From a bacterium D16-36 (GTDB taxonomy: Bacteria; Bacillota; Clostridia; Lachnospirales; Lachnospiraceae): DNA of 64,000 bases. Every line of letters starts with the position of its first letter. The stretch's first letter is position 1. The notes below the pieces were generated by a model. That model did no database searches. It was not told the DNA's origin and saw nothing but the letters and a program-made list of their open reading frames with translations. Below are positions 1 to 7,311 of this stretch, piece after piece. Location: NCBI GenBank assembly GCA_003611745.1, contig RAYF01000009.1, positions 62,001-126,000 of the forward strand, in the 5' to 3' direction. The position numbers and the translations under genes were made by a program.

Positions 1-1339
1 CACCGATCCCTGCAAAAAAAGCTAGCGGCACACTTAATACCAGAGCGCACGGACAACTGATAATCAAGAAGGATAATGCCGTGTAAACCCACTGCGACCA
101 ATGCCCGGTAACTAGGGATGGAATAATCGCAGTCCCTAATGCCAGAAATACCACAAACGGCGTATATATTCTGGCAAATTTTGTGATAAAACGGTCAATT
201 TTAGGTTTAGATGCCGCTGCATTTTCCACCGCTTCAAGGATTCTCGTCACCATAGAATCCTCCAGCAGTTTTTCTACCTCAAGATAAATTACACCAGATG
301 TATTTACACAGCCTGAGAAAATCTGACTTCCCACACCAACTGCAACCGGCACCGGTTCCCCCGTAACTGCTGATGTGTCAATACGGCTCTCCCCGCGAAT
401 TATTTTCCCATCCAGAGGTATACGGTCTCCCGGGCGGATTTCAATAATATCTCCGATATTTATCTCCTCCGGGTCTGTTTCTACTATTTTGCCATCCACA
501 GAAAGACGGACTACTTCCGGACGCATATCTACGGCATCCATAATCTGTTTTCTGCTCTTATTGACAGCCACATCCTCAAAAAATTCCCCCACACGGTAAA
601 ACAACATGACACCGACTGCCTCTGCAAAATCTCCGATGGCAAAAGCGCCGATTGTAGCAATTGTCATGAGGAAATTTTCATCAAACATCTTCCCACGGAA
701 AAGATTTCTTGCAGCAGTAATTACAATCTCCGCCCCCAGAATAACATATGAAATAACAAAAAGGACATCAGGTAAATACTCTATCTCTGTCATATGATGA
801 ATCAGCATAGCAGCCGCAAAAAGAAACGCTCCCCCAACTAAAGACACTGCCTCCCTATTTTCCAGAAAATCCCTTCTGCCACTTTGTATTTTTGAGCCTG
901 AGCCCTCCTGCGTGTGATGATGCGCATGTTCATGATGGTGCTCCACGCAAGTACACTCTTCCCCATGGTGATGCGCATGTTCATGATGGTGTTCCCCACA
1001 GGCACACCCTTCTCCATGGTGATGCCCATGCTCATGGTGGTGTTCCCCACAGGCACACCCTTCTCCATGGTGATGCCCATGTTCATGGTGGTGTTCCTGC
1101 CTGCTGTTAGATTTCTTCCCGCGCAGTAATTTCCCAATTTTTGTTCCCGGCTCGATTTTATCTGCTAATTCCTGCAATAATGGTATCACTGCATCCGGAT
1201 CACCAGCTTCTACTAATAACTGCTGTGTTGCAAAGGTCAATGTCACCTGCTCCACCTGAGGCAGTTCATTCATCTTAACTTCCAGTTTTGCCGCACAGTT
1301 TGCACAGTCAATCCCCGTAATGGAATATTTCTTTTTCAT
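1..1339 (-). CDS. Heavy-metal (Cd/Zn/Co-type) translocating P-type ATPase, N-terminal part
   Basis: A P1B-type ATPase that would export soft divalent metals across the membrane by ATP hydrolysis. The frame runs off the left edge, leaving about 446 N-terminal residues; the phosphorylation and nucleotide-binding domains are missing. Visible in order: an HMA-like metal site GIDCANC (Cys12, Cys15), a His/Cys-rich tandem repeat (about residues 79-144), membrane helices, the actuator motif TGEP, and the CPC ion-site motif (residues 429-431). CPC with an N-terminal CxxC fits CadA/ZntA; copper pumps share CPC, so the metal is inferred. The start at 1339 is the first ATG after a well-formed promoter and operator and is preceded by GAGGTGTCT on the coding strand. 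No arsR-type regulator gene lies in the window. Confidence 0.93.
   Translation of the reverse strand, partial: MKKKYSITGIDCANCAAKLEVKMNELPQVEQVTLTFATQQLLVEAGDPDAVIPLLQELADKIEPGTKIGKLLRGKKSNSRQEHHHEHGHHHGEGCACGEHHHEHGHHHGEGCACGEHHHEHAHHHGEECTCVEHHHEHAHHHTQEGSGSKIQSGRRDFLENREAVSLVGGAFLFAAAMLIHHMTEIEYLPDVLFVISYVILGAEIVITAARNLFRGKMFDENFLMTIATIGAFAIGDFAEAVGVMLFYRVGEFFEDVAVNKSRKQIMDAVDMRPEVVRLSVDGKIVETDPEEINIGDIIEIRPGDRIPLDGKIIRGESRIDTSAVTGEPVPVAVGVGSQIFSGCVNTSGVIYLEVEKLLEDSMVTRILEAVENAAASKPKIDRFITKFARIYTPFVVFLALGTAIIPSLVTGHWSQWVYTALSFLIISCPCALVLSVPLAFFAGIG
913..1105 (-). repeat. In-gene tandem repeat, 51-bp period, coding a His/Cys-rich metal-binding linker
   Basis: Four tandem units with a 51-bp period (identical phase at 964, 1015 and 1066) encode 17-residue blocks of the form EHHHEHGHHHGEGCACG. 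The units nearest the N-terminus are nearly identical and the last is diverged, which suggests recent unit expansion. A His-rich segment between HMA domain and first helix is common in Zn/Cd pumps and probably buffers or delivers metal. Copy number may vary between strains. Confidence 0.9.
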
Positions 1340-1396
1340 AGACACCTCATTTCCGCATAATAGAAATGCACAAATTGAAAACCATTTTCAAATCAC

Positions 1397-1460
1397 TTGT
1401 TCATATGAACAATTATTCATATGATGGTTATACTATAGCACTATTATTACTAAAATGCAA
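1397..1460 (-). promoter_or_regulatory. Promoter with ArsR/SmtB-like operator for the metal ATPase
   Basis: On the minus strand a -35 TTGCAT (1460-1455) and -10 TATAGT (1437-1432) are separated by exactly 17 bp. Just downstream, over the expected start point, lies a perfect 16-bp palindrome with half TTGTTCAT (1397-1412), overlapping a second inverted pair ATATGAA-N6-TTCATAT (1403-1422). Position and sequence match operators of the ArsR/SmtB/CadC family, which block transcription until metal binds. The repressor itself is not in the window. Confidence 0.75.
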
Positions 1461-1500
1461 CCCCCTTTATCCATTTTCACCATTATCAGAAAAAGCCAAA

Positions 1501-1523
1501 GGGCACAGACTTCGCCTGTGCCC
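1501..1523 (-). terminator. Intrinsic terminator / short copy of the GGGCACAG hairpin
   Basis: Inverted repeat GGGCACAG-ACTTCGC-CTGTGCCC lies downstream of the arabinanase stop. Read on the minus strand it is followed by TTTGGCTTTTT, so it can end that transcript. It is also the leading hairpin of the longer repeat family found at 20126, 36626 and 41966; here only the hairpin and a few following bases are present. Confidence 0.7.
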
Positions 1524-1561
1524 TAGTAAAAATACTAAAAGAACTTTAAAATATTTTATTT

Positions 1562-3637
1562 TTATCGTTTACTCTTTATAAGCTTTGTATACAGTTTTTC
1601 TTTTGATTTCGGTGCCTGAACCACTATTTTTTTCGGGACACCGTGAAATGCATTCTTTCCTATTGCGCCCGCTTTAAGCTTCTTTGTTTTTATTACAATT
1701 TTCTTTAAAGAGGAGCATCCATAAAATGCCTGTTTGCCAATTTTGTTTACATTGCTTCCAATCGTGACTGTCTTTAATTTTTTACAATCCTTAAAAGCAT
1801 CTGGCGAAATCGAAGTAACTTTATATTTTTTCCCTTCCAGAGTTACACTGGCCGGAATCTCTGCTTTTGTTACCTTCTTATTCTTTGCCTCAAAATAGGA
1901 AGCTGTAGGGTTTTTCCCTGCCTTTGTCACCTCATAAAACTCACCGGAAGGCAGTTCAATCACGGTGCCTTCCTGCAGTTCTTCGTCTTCGTCATCGTCA
2001 CTTTCAAAAGAATCATTCCTTACACCCCAGACTGTCTCATTATTGTCACCAATCGCAGTAAATGTCATCGTCTGGTTATGGTCGTATGATTCATCCTGCT
2101 GCTTAAAAAATACACCATAATATGTCACGCCATTAATTACAAATGTAGCCAGATAACTGTTTTCCTTTTCTTTCCACGTCCCAACCACATTTCCATCAAT
2201 CGTCCCATCTGATTTTAAGACAATTTTCTCTGATGACATTACGCTGCTTCCATTTGACGCCGTTCCATGGTTAATAAACTCATATGTACCGACAATATCT
2301 TTTTCTGTATAGCCAGTCTTAGAAATACTGTCACCGCGGTTCTCAAATACTGCTGTTACCGGCCAGCCTTTCTCGTTGATAAACTGCTGATGTACCCGGA
2401 GCTCAAAATATTCCCCTGAGTTTGAAAAACGGGTATGATAAAATAAATATCTCTGGCCATCCTTGTCTATTAATGCAGAATTATGCCCGGGACTCTTATA
2501 CGCCTTAGGGATATTCTCAAATTCATAATTTCCCATTACCTTAATGCCAAGTTTATTATGGTTATCCTTATTACTGTTAACCACGGCACTATTTCCAGCC
2601 GCATCCAGATATGGCCCCTCCGGTTTCTTGGAGCGGAACAGACGCATATTGTAACCGCTCACGGAATCCAGATACTCATATGTAACATACAGATAATAAT
2701 ACTCTGTCTCTTCATCGTATAAAATAAACGGGCCTTCGCCGGATAATGTATGCCCGCCCGCAATGCGGGTTCCAAAATATTCATCAATTACCCTGCCGTC
2801 GCTGGTCTTTCCATTTTTTCCCGGATAAATTGCCGCCCCGGTCTGAGGATTGATTTCCAAAAGATAAATGCCGCCTGACCAAGAGCCATACGTCATCCAG
2901 AGCCGCCCTTCTGTATCATTAAATATAGTAGGGTCAATTGCATTCGGCGCATAATCTGTATTATAATTTGCACCTGACGACCAGTTGTTATTATATCCAT
3001 CTTTCAGTGTCCCATTTGCAATTAACCCGTAAATATTTGTATTTGTATAAATTTTATCTATATTGCTATTTTTGTCACGCGCACTTACCTTGGTAAAGCC
3101 TGAATATACCAAAGTCCCCGCGTACTGATAACCTCTGTCAATCTGCTTGGAAACGGCATATCCAATGGCAGAACGGCAGTAAGTTGAGGAAACTGAATAG
3201 TACATCATGTAAGCGCCCTTGCTGCCATCCTTATTTATATAATTTTCATTCCAGAATACATCAGGCGCCCATACCGCATAGCCCCCCTTGCAGTCGGCGT
3301 CATCCTTTCCAGCCCATTTAAATGACTCCGCAAGATTTTCTGACAGATTCCCAAAATGTGTGTTATTTGGCGTTGTATAACCATTGCTGCATAACGTCCA
3401 ATTTGCAAGATCCTTTGACTTTGCTGTTGTGATATGTGTGCCAAAAGCATAATAAGTACCATCTTCCCCTACGACAATAGATGGATCATGCACCGTGACG
3501 TGAGCTAGTTCCCCTGAAACTGCTGCAGATGCCACTGTCTGACTTCCACATGGCACCGCGCCCAGTACCGCGCTGACAGCCATAACTGCTGTTAGTCCCA
3601 CGGCTGCCCATGACTGTAATAATCTTCTTTTTCCCAT
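1562..3637 (-). CDS. Secreted GH43 endo-alpha-1,5-L-arabinanase with BspA-like repeat tail
   Basis: A 691-residue exported glycoside hydrolase predicted to cut alpha-1,5-arabinan of pectin side chains. A signal peptide (about residues 1-39, basic then hydrophobic, ending near ASA) precedes a five-bladed GH43 domain with the three expected acids: Asp51 (HDPSI), Asp235 (NAIDPT, the pKa modulator) and Glu301 (SGEGPF, general acid). A beta-domain (about 430-545) typical of the large arabinanases follows, then an acidic linker rich in Asp/Glu, then a short leucine-rich segment of LRR_5/BspA type (about 610-690). The tail is unusual on an arabinanase and may mediate surface or substrate attachment. 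Start supported by AGAGG seven bases upstream. No arabinose transport or utilisation genes are adjacent. Confidence 0.9.
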   Translation of the reverse strand: MGKRRLLQSWAAVGLTAVMAVSAVLGAVPCGSQTVASAAVSGELAHVTVHDPSIVVGEDGTYYAFGTHITTAKSKDLANWTLCSNGYTTPNNTHFGNLSENLAESFKWAGKDDADCKGGYAVWAPDVFWNENYINKDGSKGAYMMYYSVSSTYCRSAIGYAVSKQIDRGYQYAGTLVYSGFTKVSARDKNSNIDKIYTNTNIYGLIANGTLKDGYNNNWSSGANYNTDYAPNAIDPTIFNDTEGRLWMTYGSWSGGIYLLEINPQTGAAIYPGKNGKTSDGRVIDEYFGTRIAGGHTLSGEGPFILYDEETEYYYLYVTYEYLDSVSGYNMRLFRSKKPEGPYLDAAGNSAVVNSNKDNHNKLGIKVMGNYEFENIPKAYKSPGHNSALIDKDGQRYLFYHTRFSNSGEYFELRVHQQFINEKGWPVTAVFENRGDSISKTGYTEKDIVGTYEFINHGTASNGSSVMSSEKIVLKSDGTIDGNVVGTWKEKENSYLATFVINGVTYYGVFFKQQDESYDHNQTMTFTAIGDNNETVWGVRNDSFESDDDEDEELQEGTVIELPSGEFYEVTKAGKNPTASYFEAKNKKVTKAEIPASVTLEGKKYKVTSISPDAFKDCKKLKTVTIGSNVNKIGKQAFYGCSSLKKIVIKTKKLKAGAIGKNAFHGVPKKIVVQAPKSKEKLYTKLIKSKR

Positions 3638-3872
3638 AAATAACCTCTTTTCTTCATTTTTTAAAGGAAAGCTTTGCCCGCTATGCGGCAGGCACTAGAA
3701 AAAGTGCCTATTTAGCTATCCAATTAAATTTAGAATAATCTGGTTTTTAGGAATTGTCAAGACTTTCGACCGCTCTTAACAGGTAATATATTTTGACGAT
3801 AAAAGTGCAGTTTATGTAAATGGCATCAAGAATTTTCCGTTAATTCGCTTTTTCTACAAATTTTCCCTATTC

Positions 3873-3894
3873 TATATGGTGCTAGCACCATATA
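3873..3894. promoter_or_regulatory. Perfect 22-bp palindrome in the spacer between arabinanase and toxin remnant
   Basis: Half-site TATATGGTGCT is repeated exactly inverted with no spacer. It lies just past the 3' end of the toxin gene and about 240 bp upstream of the arabinanase start. There is no clear T-run, so a dimeric repressor site (LacI-like symmetry) for the arabinanase is as likely as a terminator. The rest of 3638-3916 holds only a small hairpin AGGCACT/AGTGCCT (3690-3709) in the arabinanase leader. Confidence 0.5.
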
Positions 3895-3916
3895 ATTAAT
3901 ACACTTAAAAGAAGAA

Positions 3917-4386
3917 CTATTTGCTCTTTTTCAACTTTTCTAATATGCCTATCACATTCGGTTGTGTTGACATAAATTTTACACCACGTTTCAGCATACC
4001 CATTACCTTTTTTGCTTTCTGTTCAATCTCCTTAGCGGTATGTTCACTTGTCAACATCAAATGATTTCCAGCTATGGTATATTCCCGTTCTATATACTCA
4101 TCTGTTATCGGAAACATATCCTGTATCAGAAATGCACTCTGCCTGCTATCATCTAATTTCACAATATGGATAATGTCACAGGGCTTCCCCGCTTTTCTTT
4201 CTTTTCCATAATTCGCTTATATTTATCAATCTGACTGGACAAAGGTATTATCCAGTAAATTCCAGTATTTGTATCTTCAAAACAATAATAATGTGGTCTA
4301 TTCCCTGCCTTATTGCCTTTAAGATACGGGTCAGCCATATCCTCAAAAAATTTATCTTTTATAATATAAAACCCCGTTTTCTTCAT
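3917..4386 (-). pseudogene. cptN: Frameshifted CptN/ToxN-like type III toxin (endoribonuclease)
   Basis: Two overlapping frames together make one protein of about 156 residues. The first runs from ATG 4386 (MKKTGFYIIKDKFFEDMADP, SD TGAGGA) to a stop at 4159. The second continues in another frame with KPCDIIHIVKLDDSRQSAF to 3917. Adding one A to the GAAAG/AAAAG tract near 4200 restores a single frame (EKKEKAGKPCDIIHIVKLDD). Sequence style and size fit CptIN-family toxins, which cut RNA and are neutralised by a repeat RNA encoded just upstream, exactly as seen here. Family assignment is from memory of the family, not a search. The shift may be real inactivation, a phase-variable A tract, or a sequencing error. 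Confidence 0.75.
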
Positions 4387-4404
4387 CCGCTTGTCCTCAT
4401 TATA

Positions 4405-4434
4405 GAAAAAGTCCTTCACCTTACGGCGAAGGAC
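4405..4434 (-). terminator. Terminator between antitoxin RNA repeats and toxin gene
   Basis: On the minus strand GTCCTTCGCC-GTAAG-GGTGAAGGAC is followed by TTTTTC. In type III systems an intrinsic terminator at this place sets the ratio of antitoxin RNA to toxin mRNA; read-through makes the toxin message. Confidence 0.85.
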
Positions 4435-4443
4435 TATACTTTC

Positions 4444-4533
4444 AACCCAACCACTTATATACCGCATATTGGTCAGCGGTACACTTTCAACCCGACCATT
4501 TATATACCACATATCGGTCAGTGGTAAACTTTC
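4444..4533 (-). repeat. Two 45-nt tandem repeats of the antitoxin RNA
   Basis: Unit 1 spans 4533-4489 and unit 2 spans 4488-4444, both starting GAAAGT and ending GGGTT. They differ at a few positions, several of which look compensatory within the unit (for example GACCGATATGTGG versus GACCAATATGCGG, paired with GGTCG versus GGTTG). Confidence 0.9.
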
Positions 4534-4543
4534 GTTGTACTTT

Positions 4544-4585
4544 ATTCTAACAAGCCCAAGAGGGAAAGTCAATAGAACTTTCCCT
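4544..4585 (-). promoter_or_regulatory. Promoter of the type III toxin-antitoxin locus
   Basis: Minus-strand -35 TTGACT (4572-4567) and -10 TAGAAT (4549-4544) with a 17-bp spacer, a near-consensus sigma-A promoter. An inverted repeat AGGGAAAGT / ACTTTCCCT (4561-4585) overlaps the -35 and could be an operator. Confidence 0.85.
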
Positions 4586-4712
4586 TATAATTTTATGTTT
4601 TCACCACATATTTTATACAAAAGTTTAATGCCAAAATAGAGCCATAGTATCATATTTCAAATCCAAGTTATACTAATATCGATTGCCAGACAATGGAAGC
4701 AGTTTTATGATG

Positions 4713-4757
4713 TCAATTTAATAAATAACACACCGCTACCCTATAATCCCCACTGCC
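4713..4757 (-). pseudogene. Fossil C-terminus of a second phosphopantetheinyl transferase
   Basis: Minus-strand codons read DYRVAVCYLLN-stop, matching the C-terminus EYRAAVCYLFP-stop of the intact phosphopantetheinyl transferase at 6426, and the DNA matches over roughly 37 bp (consensus TAAATAACACACCGC then CCCTATA). Upstream codons decay at once. It implies a duplicated gene end, with the AlbA_2 gene now between the two copies. The rest of the 4573-4915 spacer is AT-rich and otherwise featureless apart from the promoter at 4855. Confidence 0.6.
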
Positions 4758-4854
4758 CCTATTAATCTGGTACCATTTACAGACAATTATTTTTGAGCAG
4801 TAATAAATATATATATACTAAAAATTGATTTCCGTGTAAAGAAACAAAATTCCA

Positions 4855-4901
4855 TTGATATTCGTTGATAAATTAGGTACAATATCAAATATCAATTGAT
4901 A
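4855..4901 (+). promoter_or_regulatory. Promoter with five TTGATA/TATCAA half-sites, upstream of the AlbA_2 gene
   Basis: A -35 TTGATA (4855-4860) and -10 TACAAT (4878-4883) have a 17-bp spacer. TTGATA occurs at 4855, 4865 and 4896 and its complement TATCAA at 4883 and 4890; the last two form the perfect palindrome TATCAATTGATA (4890-4901) that runs into the SD. The arrangement suggests autoregulation by the DNA-binding product. Confidence 0.6.
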
Positions 4902-4915
4902 AAAGGTGATGAATA

Positions 4916-6286
4916 ATGGCATTAGTAAATATTGGCTCAGAAACAGAGCAGATTGAATATAAAAAGAGTATTGGCGAGTTAAAGGAAGCGATGTTTTCTA
5001 TTGCCGCCATTTTGAACAAGCATCAAAAGGGTGAATTGTATTTTGGTGTGAAAAATGATGGAACAGTAATCGGACAGAAAATCAATGATGAATCTTTGCG
5101 GAAAGTAAGTCAGGCAATTAGAAATCATATTAAACCTGCTATTTACCCGGAAATAAAAATACAACAATTTGGTGACAGAGAGACTATCTTAGTAAACTTT
5201 GAAGGAAGCCGATGTCCATATCTTGCCTACAATGTGCCAAGAATAAGAGTAGCAGACGAAGATCTTGTTATGGATCAGGATACTTATGATTCTATGATAC
5301 GTAAGCGTGATAATGTTGATTTTTCATGGGAGAAGAGAGTATCCAAGTACAAAATTGACGATGTGAATGGGGATGCTTTTTTTGAGTATCTAAGGAAAGC
5401 AAAAGAAGCTGAAAGAATTGATTTTGAGGACGTGGATATAAAAATTGTCTTGGATAAATTGGAACTGATAGAGGGAAACTATCTTTTAAATGCAGGTGCT
5501 GCTCTTTTTTGTGATTGTGGTATTGTCAATGAATTACAGATTGCAAAATTTGCATCTGATGAGCGCCTGACATTTACCGACATACGAAGATACAGCGGTT
5601 CTGTTATGGAATTAAAGAAAAAAGCAGAACAGTATATTATTGATGCTATGGATTGGCGTGTCGAGTTTGGAAGTTTGACGAGAAAAGAAATACCAGAAAT
5701 TCCATTGGATGCAATCAGGGAGGCGATTACAAATTCCTTTGGCCATAGAATGTTCGATAGTGGGCAAAGCAACGAAATTGCCATTTACAAAAATAGAATT
5801 GAGATATATAATCCGGGTGCTTTTCCTGCTAATAAAACGCCAGAAAGTTATGTGGCGGGAAATCAAAGGCCAATTCGTAGAAACCCTCTAATTGCTCGCA
5901 CATTATACTACTCTAAAGATATGGAAAGCTTTGCAACAGGATTAAAGCGTATTAAGGATGCTTGTGACAAGGCTGGATGTAGGGTGGAATTTGAAACACC
6001 AGATGATGGTTTTGTTGTTGTATTTTATCGACACAATACTCAAAAATTGAGCGGTACCGCTCAAAAAAACGCTCAAAAAACCGCTCAAAAGGAAGAAAAG
6101 ATCAATGCGCTGCTTGAATATTGCAAGGAACCGAGAAACAGAGAAGAAATGATGAAGTTTCTTGGTATAAAACACAGAACCACATTCAGAAGTGATTACC
6201 TAAATCCATTATTGGACGAAGGTAAAATTGCAATGACAATACCTGATAAGCCGCGGAGCAAGAATCAAAAATTCTATTCTGTTTAA
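4916..6286 (+). CDS. AlbA_2 (Schlafen-type) DNA-binding / ATP-binding transcriptional regulator-like protein
   Basis: A 456-residue protein of the RecG-related AlbA_2 family. The N-terminus (SETEQIEYKKSI...GELYFGVKNDGTVIGQ, about residues 1-120) is the Schlafen AlbA_2 fold. The middle and late parts (REAITNSFGHRMF, then NRIEIYNPGAFP near 300) resemble an HATPase_c_4 domain. A Gln/Lys-rich linker made of AQK repeats (about 378-392) precedes a C-terminal winged-helix-like segment. Family members are often found in accessory DNA and are generally taken as regulators; function here is unknown. SD AAAGGTG lies 7 bases before the ATG, and clustered operator half-sites suggest self-repression. It sits between a toxin-antitoxin locus and a repeat element, consistent with an acquired island. 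Confidence 0.8.
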   Translation: MALVNIGSETEQIEYKKSIGELKEAMFSIAAILNKHQKGELYFGVKNDGTVIGQKINDESLRKVSQAIRNHIKPAIYPEIKIQQFGDRETILVNFEGSRCPYLAYNVPRIRVADEDLVMDQDTYDSMIRKRDNVDFSWEKRVSKYKIDDVNGDAFFEYLRKAKEAERIDFEDVDIKIVLDKLELIEGNYLLNAGAALFCDCGIVNELQIAKFASDERLTFTDIRRYSGSVMELKKKAEQYIIDAMDWRVEFGSLTRKEIPEIPLDAIREAITNSFGHRMFDSGQSNEIAIYKNRIEIYNPGAFPANKTPESYVAGNQRPIRRNPLIARTLYYSKDMESFATGLKRIKDACDKAGCRVEFETPDDGFVVVFYRHNTQKLSGTAQKNAQKTAQKEEKINALLEYCKEPRNREEMMKFLGIKHRTTFRSDYLNPLLDEGKIAMTIPDKPRSKNQKFYSV

Positions 6287-6299
6287 CTTTCACGAAATA

Positions 6300-6417
6300 G
6301 CCAAATACCCAGCAGCAGAACAACGGAGCATGACTTAATTTCTCTAAAGGAACCCTTTGGTTCCTTGGCAAGTTCCTCCCCAAAGGGGAATTCGCTAAAA
6401 GCGCATGGGTATTTGGC
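6300..6417. mobile_element. MITE-like element, CAAATACCC terminal inverted repeats (copy 1)
   Basis: Bounded by the perfect 12-bp inverted pair GCCAAATACCCA (6300-6311) and TGGGTATTTGGC (6406-6417). The interior has smaller hairpins (AAAGGAACC/GGTTCCTT; CCCC-AAA-GGGG). It shares the internal string GCATGaCttAatTTCTCT with the copy at 11269. No coding capacity. It lies between two convergent genes and its hairpins could end both transcripts. Confidence 0.65.
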
Positions 6418-6425
6418 CCATTGCT

Positions 6426-7046
6426 TCACGGGAATAAATAACACACCGCCGCCCTATACTCCCCCTCTGCCCATTCCTCCAAATGATATTCCGCATCACC
6501 TAATTCATGCTCCACACAGATTTCTTCCCCCAGACGGATGCAAAAGGAATCCATAGCCAGCTTCATCCCCAATCCAGTTGCCTTCATAAAACTTTCCTTC
6601 AATGTCCAAAACCGATAAAACGTTTCTATTCTCTTTTCCTCCTCCTGCTGCATAATATATTCATATTCCGAAGGGCAGAAGAATCTTTTTGCAATCTTCA
6701 TTTTGATAGGGGCAATATATTCAATATCGCATCCAATTTCTGTATCTGCAAACACCGCCAAAACCATCTTTTCTGAGTGCGAAACATTAAAATGAATATC
6801 GGGATAATCCGGAAAATAAGGCTTTTCATTCTCTCCAAAAGCAATTCTCACCTCAGCCTCCCGAAGCCCATACTCCTGCAGTCCCTGATCAATCAATACC
6901 CCTGCACCAAGAGCCAGCAGCTTGCCTTTTTGCTGACGCATACTATCAATCTTATGCCTTCGGCCCTCCGATAACTCTTCATAAAAACGCCTAAAAATTT
7001 CTACATCCTCCAGACTCTCCGTATTCAGCTTATAAAGCTTGTGCAT
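6426..7046 (-). CDS. 4'-phosphopantetheinyl transferase, Sfp/Gsp type
   Basis: Transfers the phosphopantetheine arm of CoA to a serine of carrier proteins. The 206-residue product has the expected motifs: FNVSHSEKMVLAVF then GCDIEYI (Mg-binding Asp in the IGCDIE motif) and FWTLKESFMKATGLGM (WxxKEA/S helix). Length fits the short end of the Sfp class. No NRPS, PKS or acyl carrier protein gene is nearby, so it may serve primary metabolism or a distant cluster. SD AAGGGGG lies 6 bases before the start. A decayed copy of its 3' end is at 4713. Confidence 0.9.
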   Translation of the reverse strand: MHKLYKLNTESLEDVEIFRRFYEELSEGRRHKIDSMRQQKGKLLALGAGVLIDQGLQEYGLREAEVRIAFGENEKPYFPDYPDIHFNVSHSEKMVLAVFADTEIGCDIEYIAPIKMKIAKRFFCPSEYEYIMQQEEEKRIETFYRFWTLKESFMKATGLGMKLAMDSFCIRLGEEICVEHELGDAEYHLEEWAEGEYRAAVCYLFP

Positions 7047-7073
7047 AATTCCCCCTTAGTAAATTAAATAGTT

Positions 7074-7102
7074 AGTATCTTGTCCCATTGATATTTTGTA
7101 AA
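7074..7102 (-). promoter_or_regulatory. Probable promoter of the phosphopantetheinyl transferase gene
   Basis: Minus-strand TTTACA (7102-7097) and GATACT (7079-7074) with a 17-bp spacer, 28 bp upstream of the start codon. The remainder of the 7047-7497 spacer holds the inverted-repeat element at 7312 and a stretch TTTTCAAACACGCTCTAG (about 7143-7161) that resembles one at 50460. Confidence 0.5.
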
Positions 7103-7311
7103 ATAACGCAGGCATATTTGTTCATCTACTGCGCTAGAGAATGAATTTTCAAACACGCTCTAGAAACCACATGCCTTTATACACAGAAATGCCACTCAAA
7201 ATATCATAACAATTTAGTTATTATAATTGATTTCATAAAGAGTGTAAAGTCTATTCAAATTTCCTTTCTTGGTTTATAATAATTATATCTTTGGGTAAGA
7301 TATGTCTTATA

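Larger units (their letters stand above)
4405..4537 (-). ncRNA. cptI: CptI-like antitoxin RNA (type III toxin-antitoxin)
   Basis: Transcribed from a consensus promoter (start near 4537), the RNA carries two complete 45-nt repeats and the start of a third (GAAAGTATAGTCC at 4443), then a terminator. Each repeat starts with GAAAGT and contains a self-complementary stretch (CCACTGACC...GGTCGGGTT-type pairing), as expected of pseudoknot-forming antitoxin RNAs. A count of about 2.1-2.3 repeats of 45 nt is what is described for the CptIN family. The apparent reading frame through the repeats is not a protein. Confidence 0.8.

Noticed and set aside
913-1105. Regular repeats that might suggest a CRISPR array
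   Set aside because: Units are contiguous at 51 bp with no unique spacers and translate in frame as a His/Cys-rich protein segment.
838-1137. Open frames on both strands over the His-rich repeat
   Set aside because: They are shadows of the P-type ATPase frame, created by the tandem repeat; the ATPase frame continues with recognisable domains on both sides.
1366-1581. Plus-strand frame ending in GHRLRLCPSKN
   Set aside because: The same peptide is produced by the GGGCACAG repeat elsewhere; here it is in the spacer between the ATPase promoter and the arabinanase 3' end, with no SD.
4387-4572. N-terminal extension of the toxin frame
   Set aside because: It is the antitoxin RNA repeat region and terminator read as codons; the real start is ATG 4386 with an SD.
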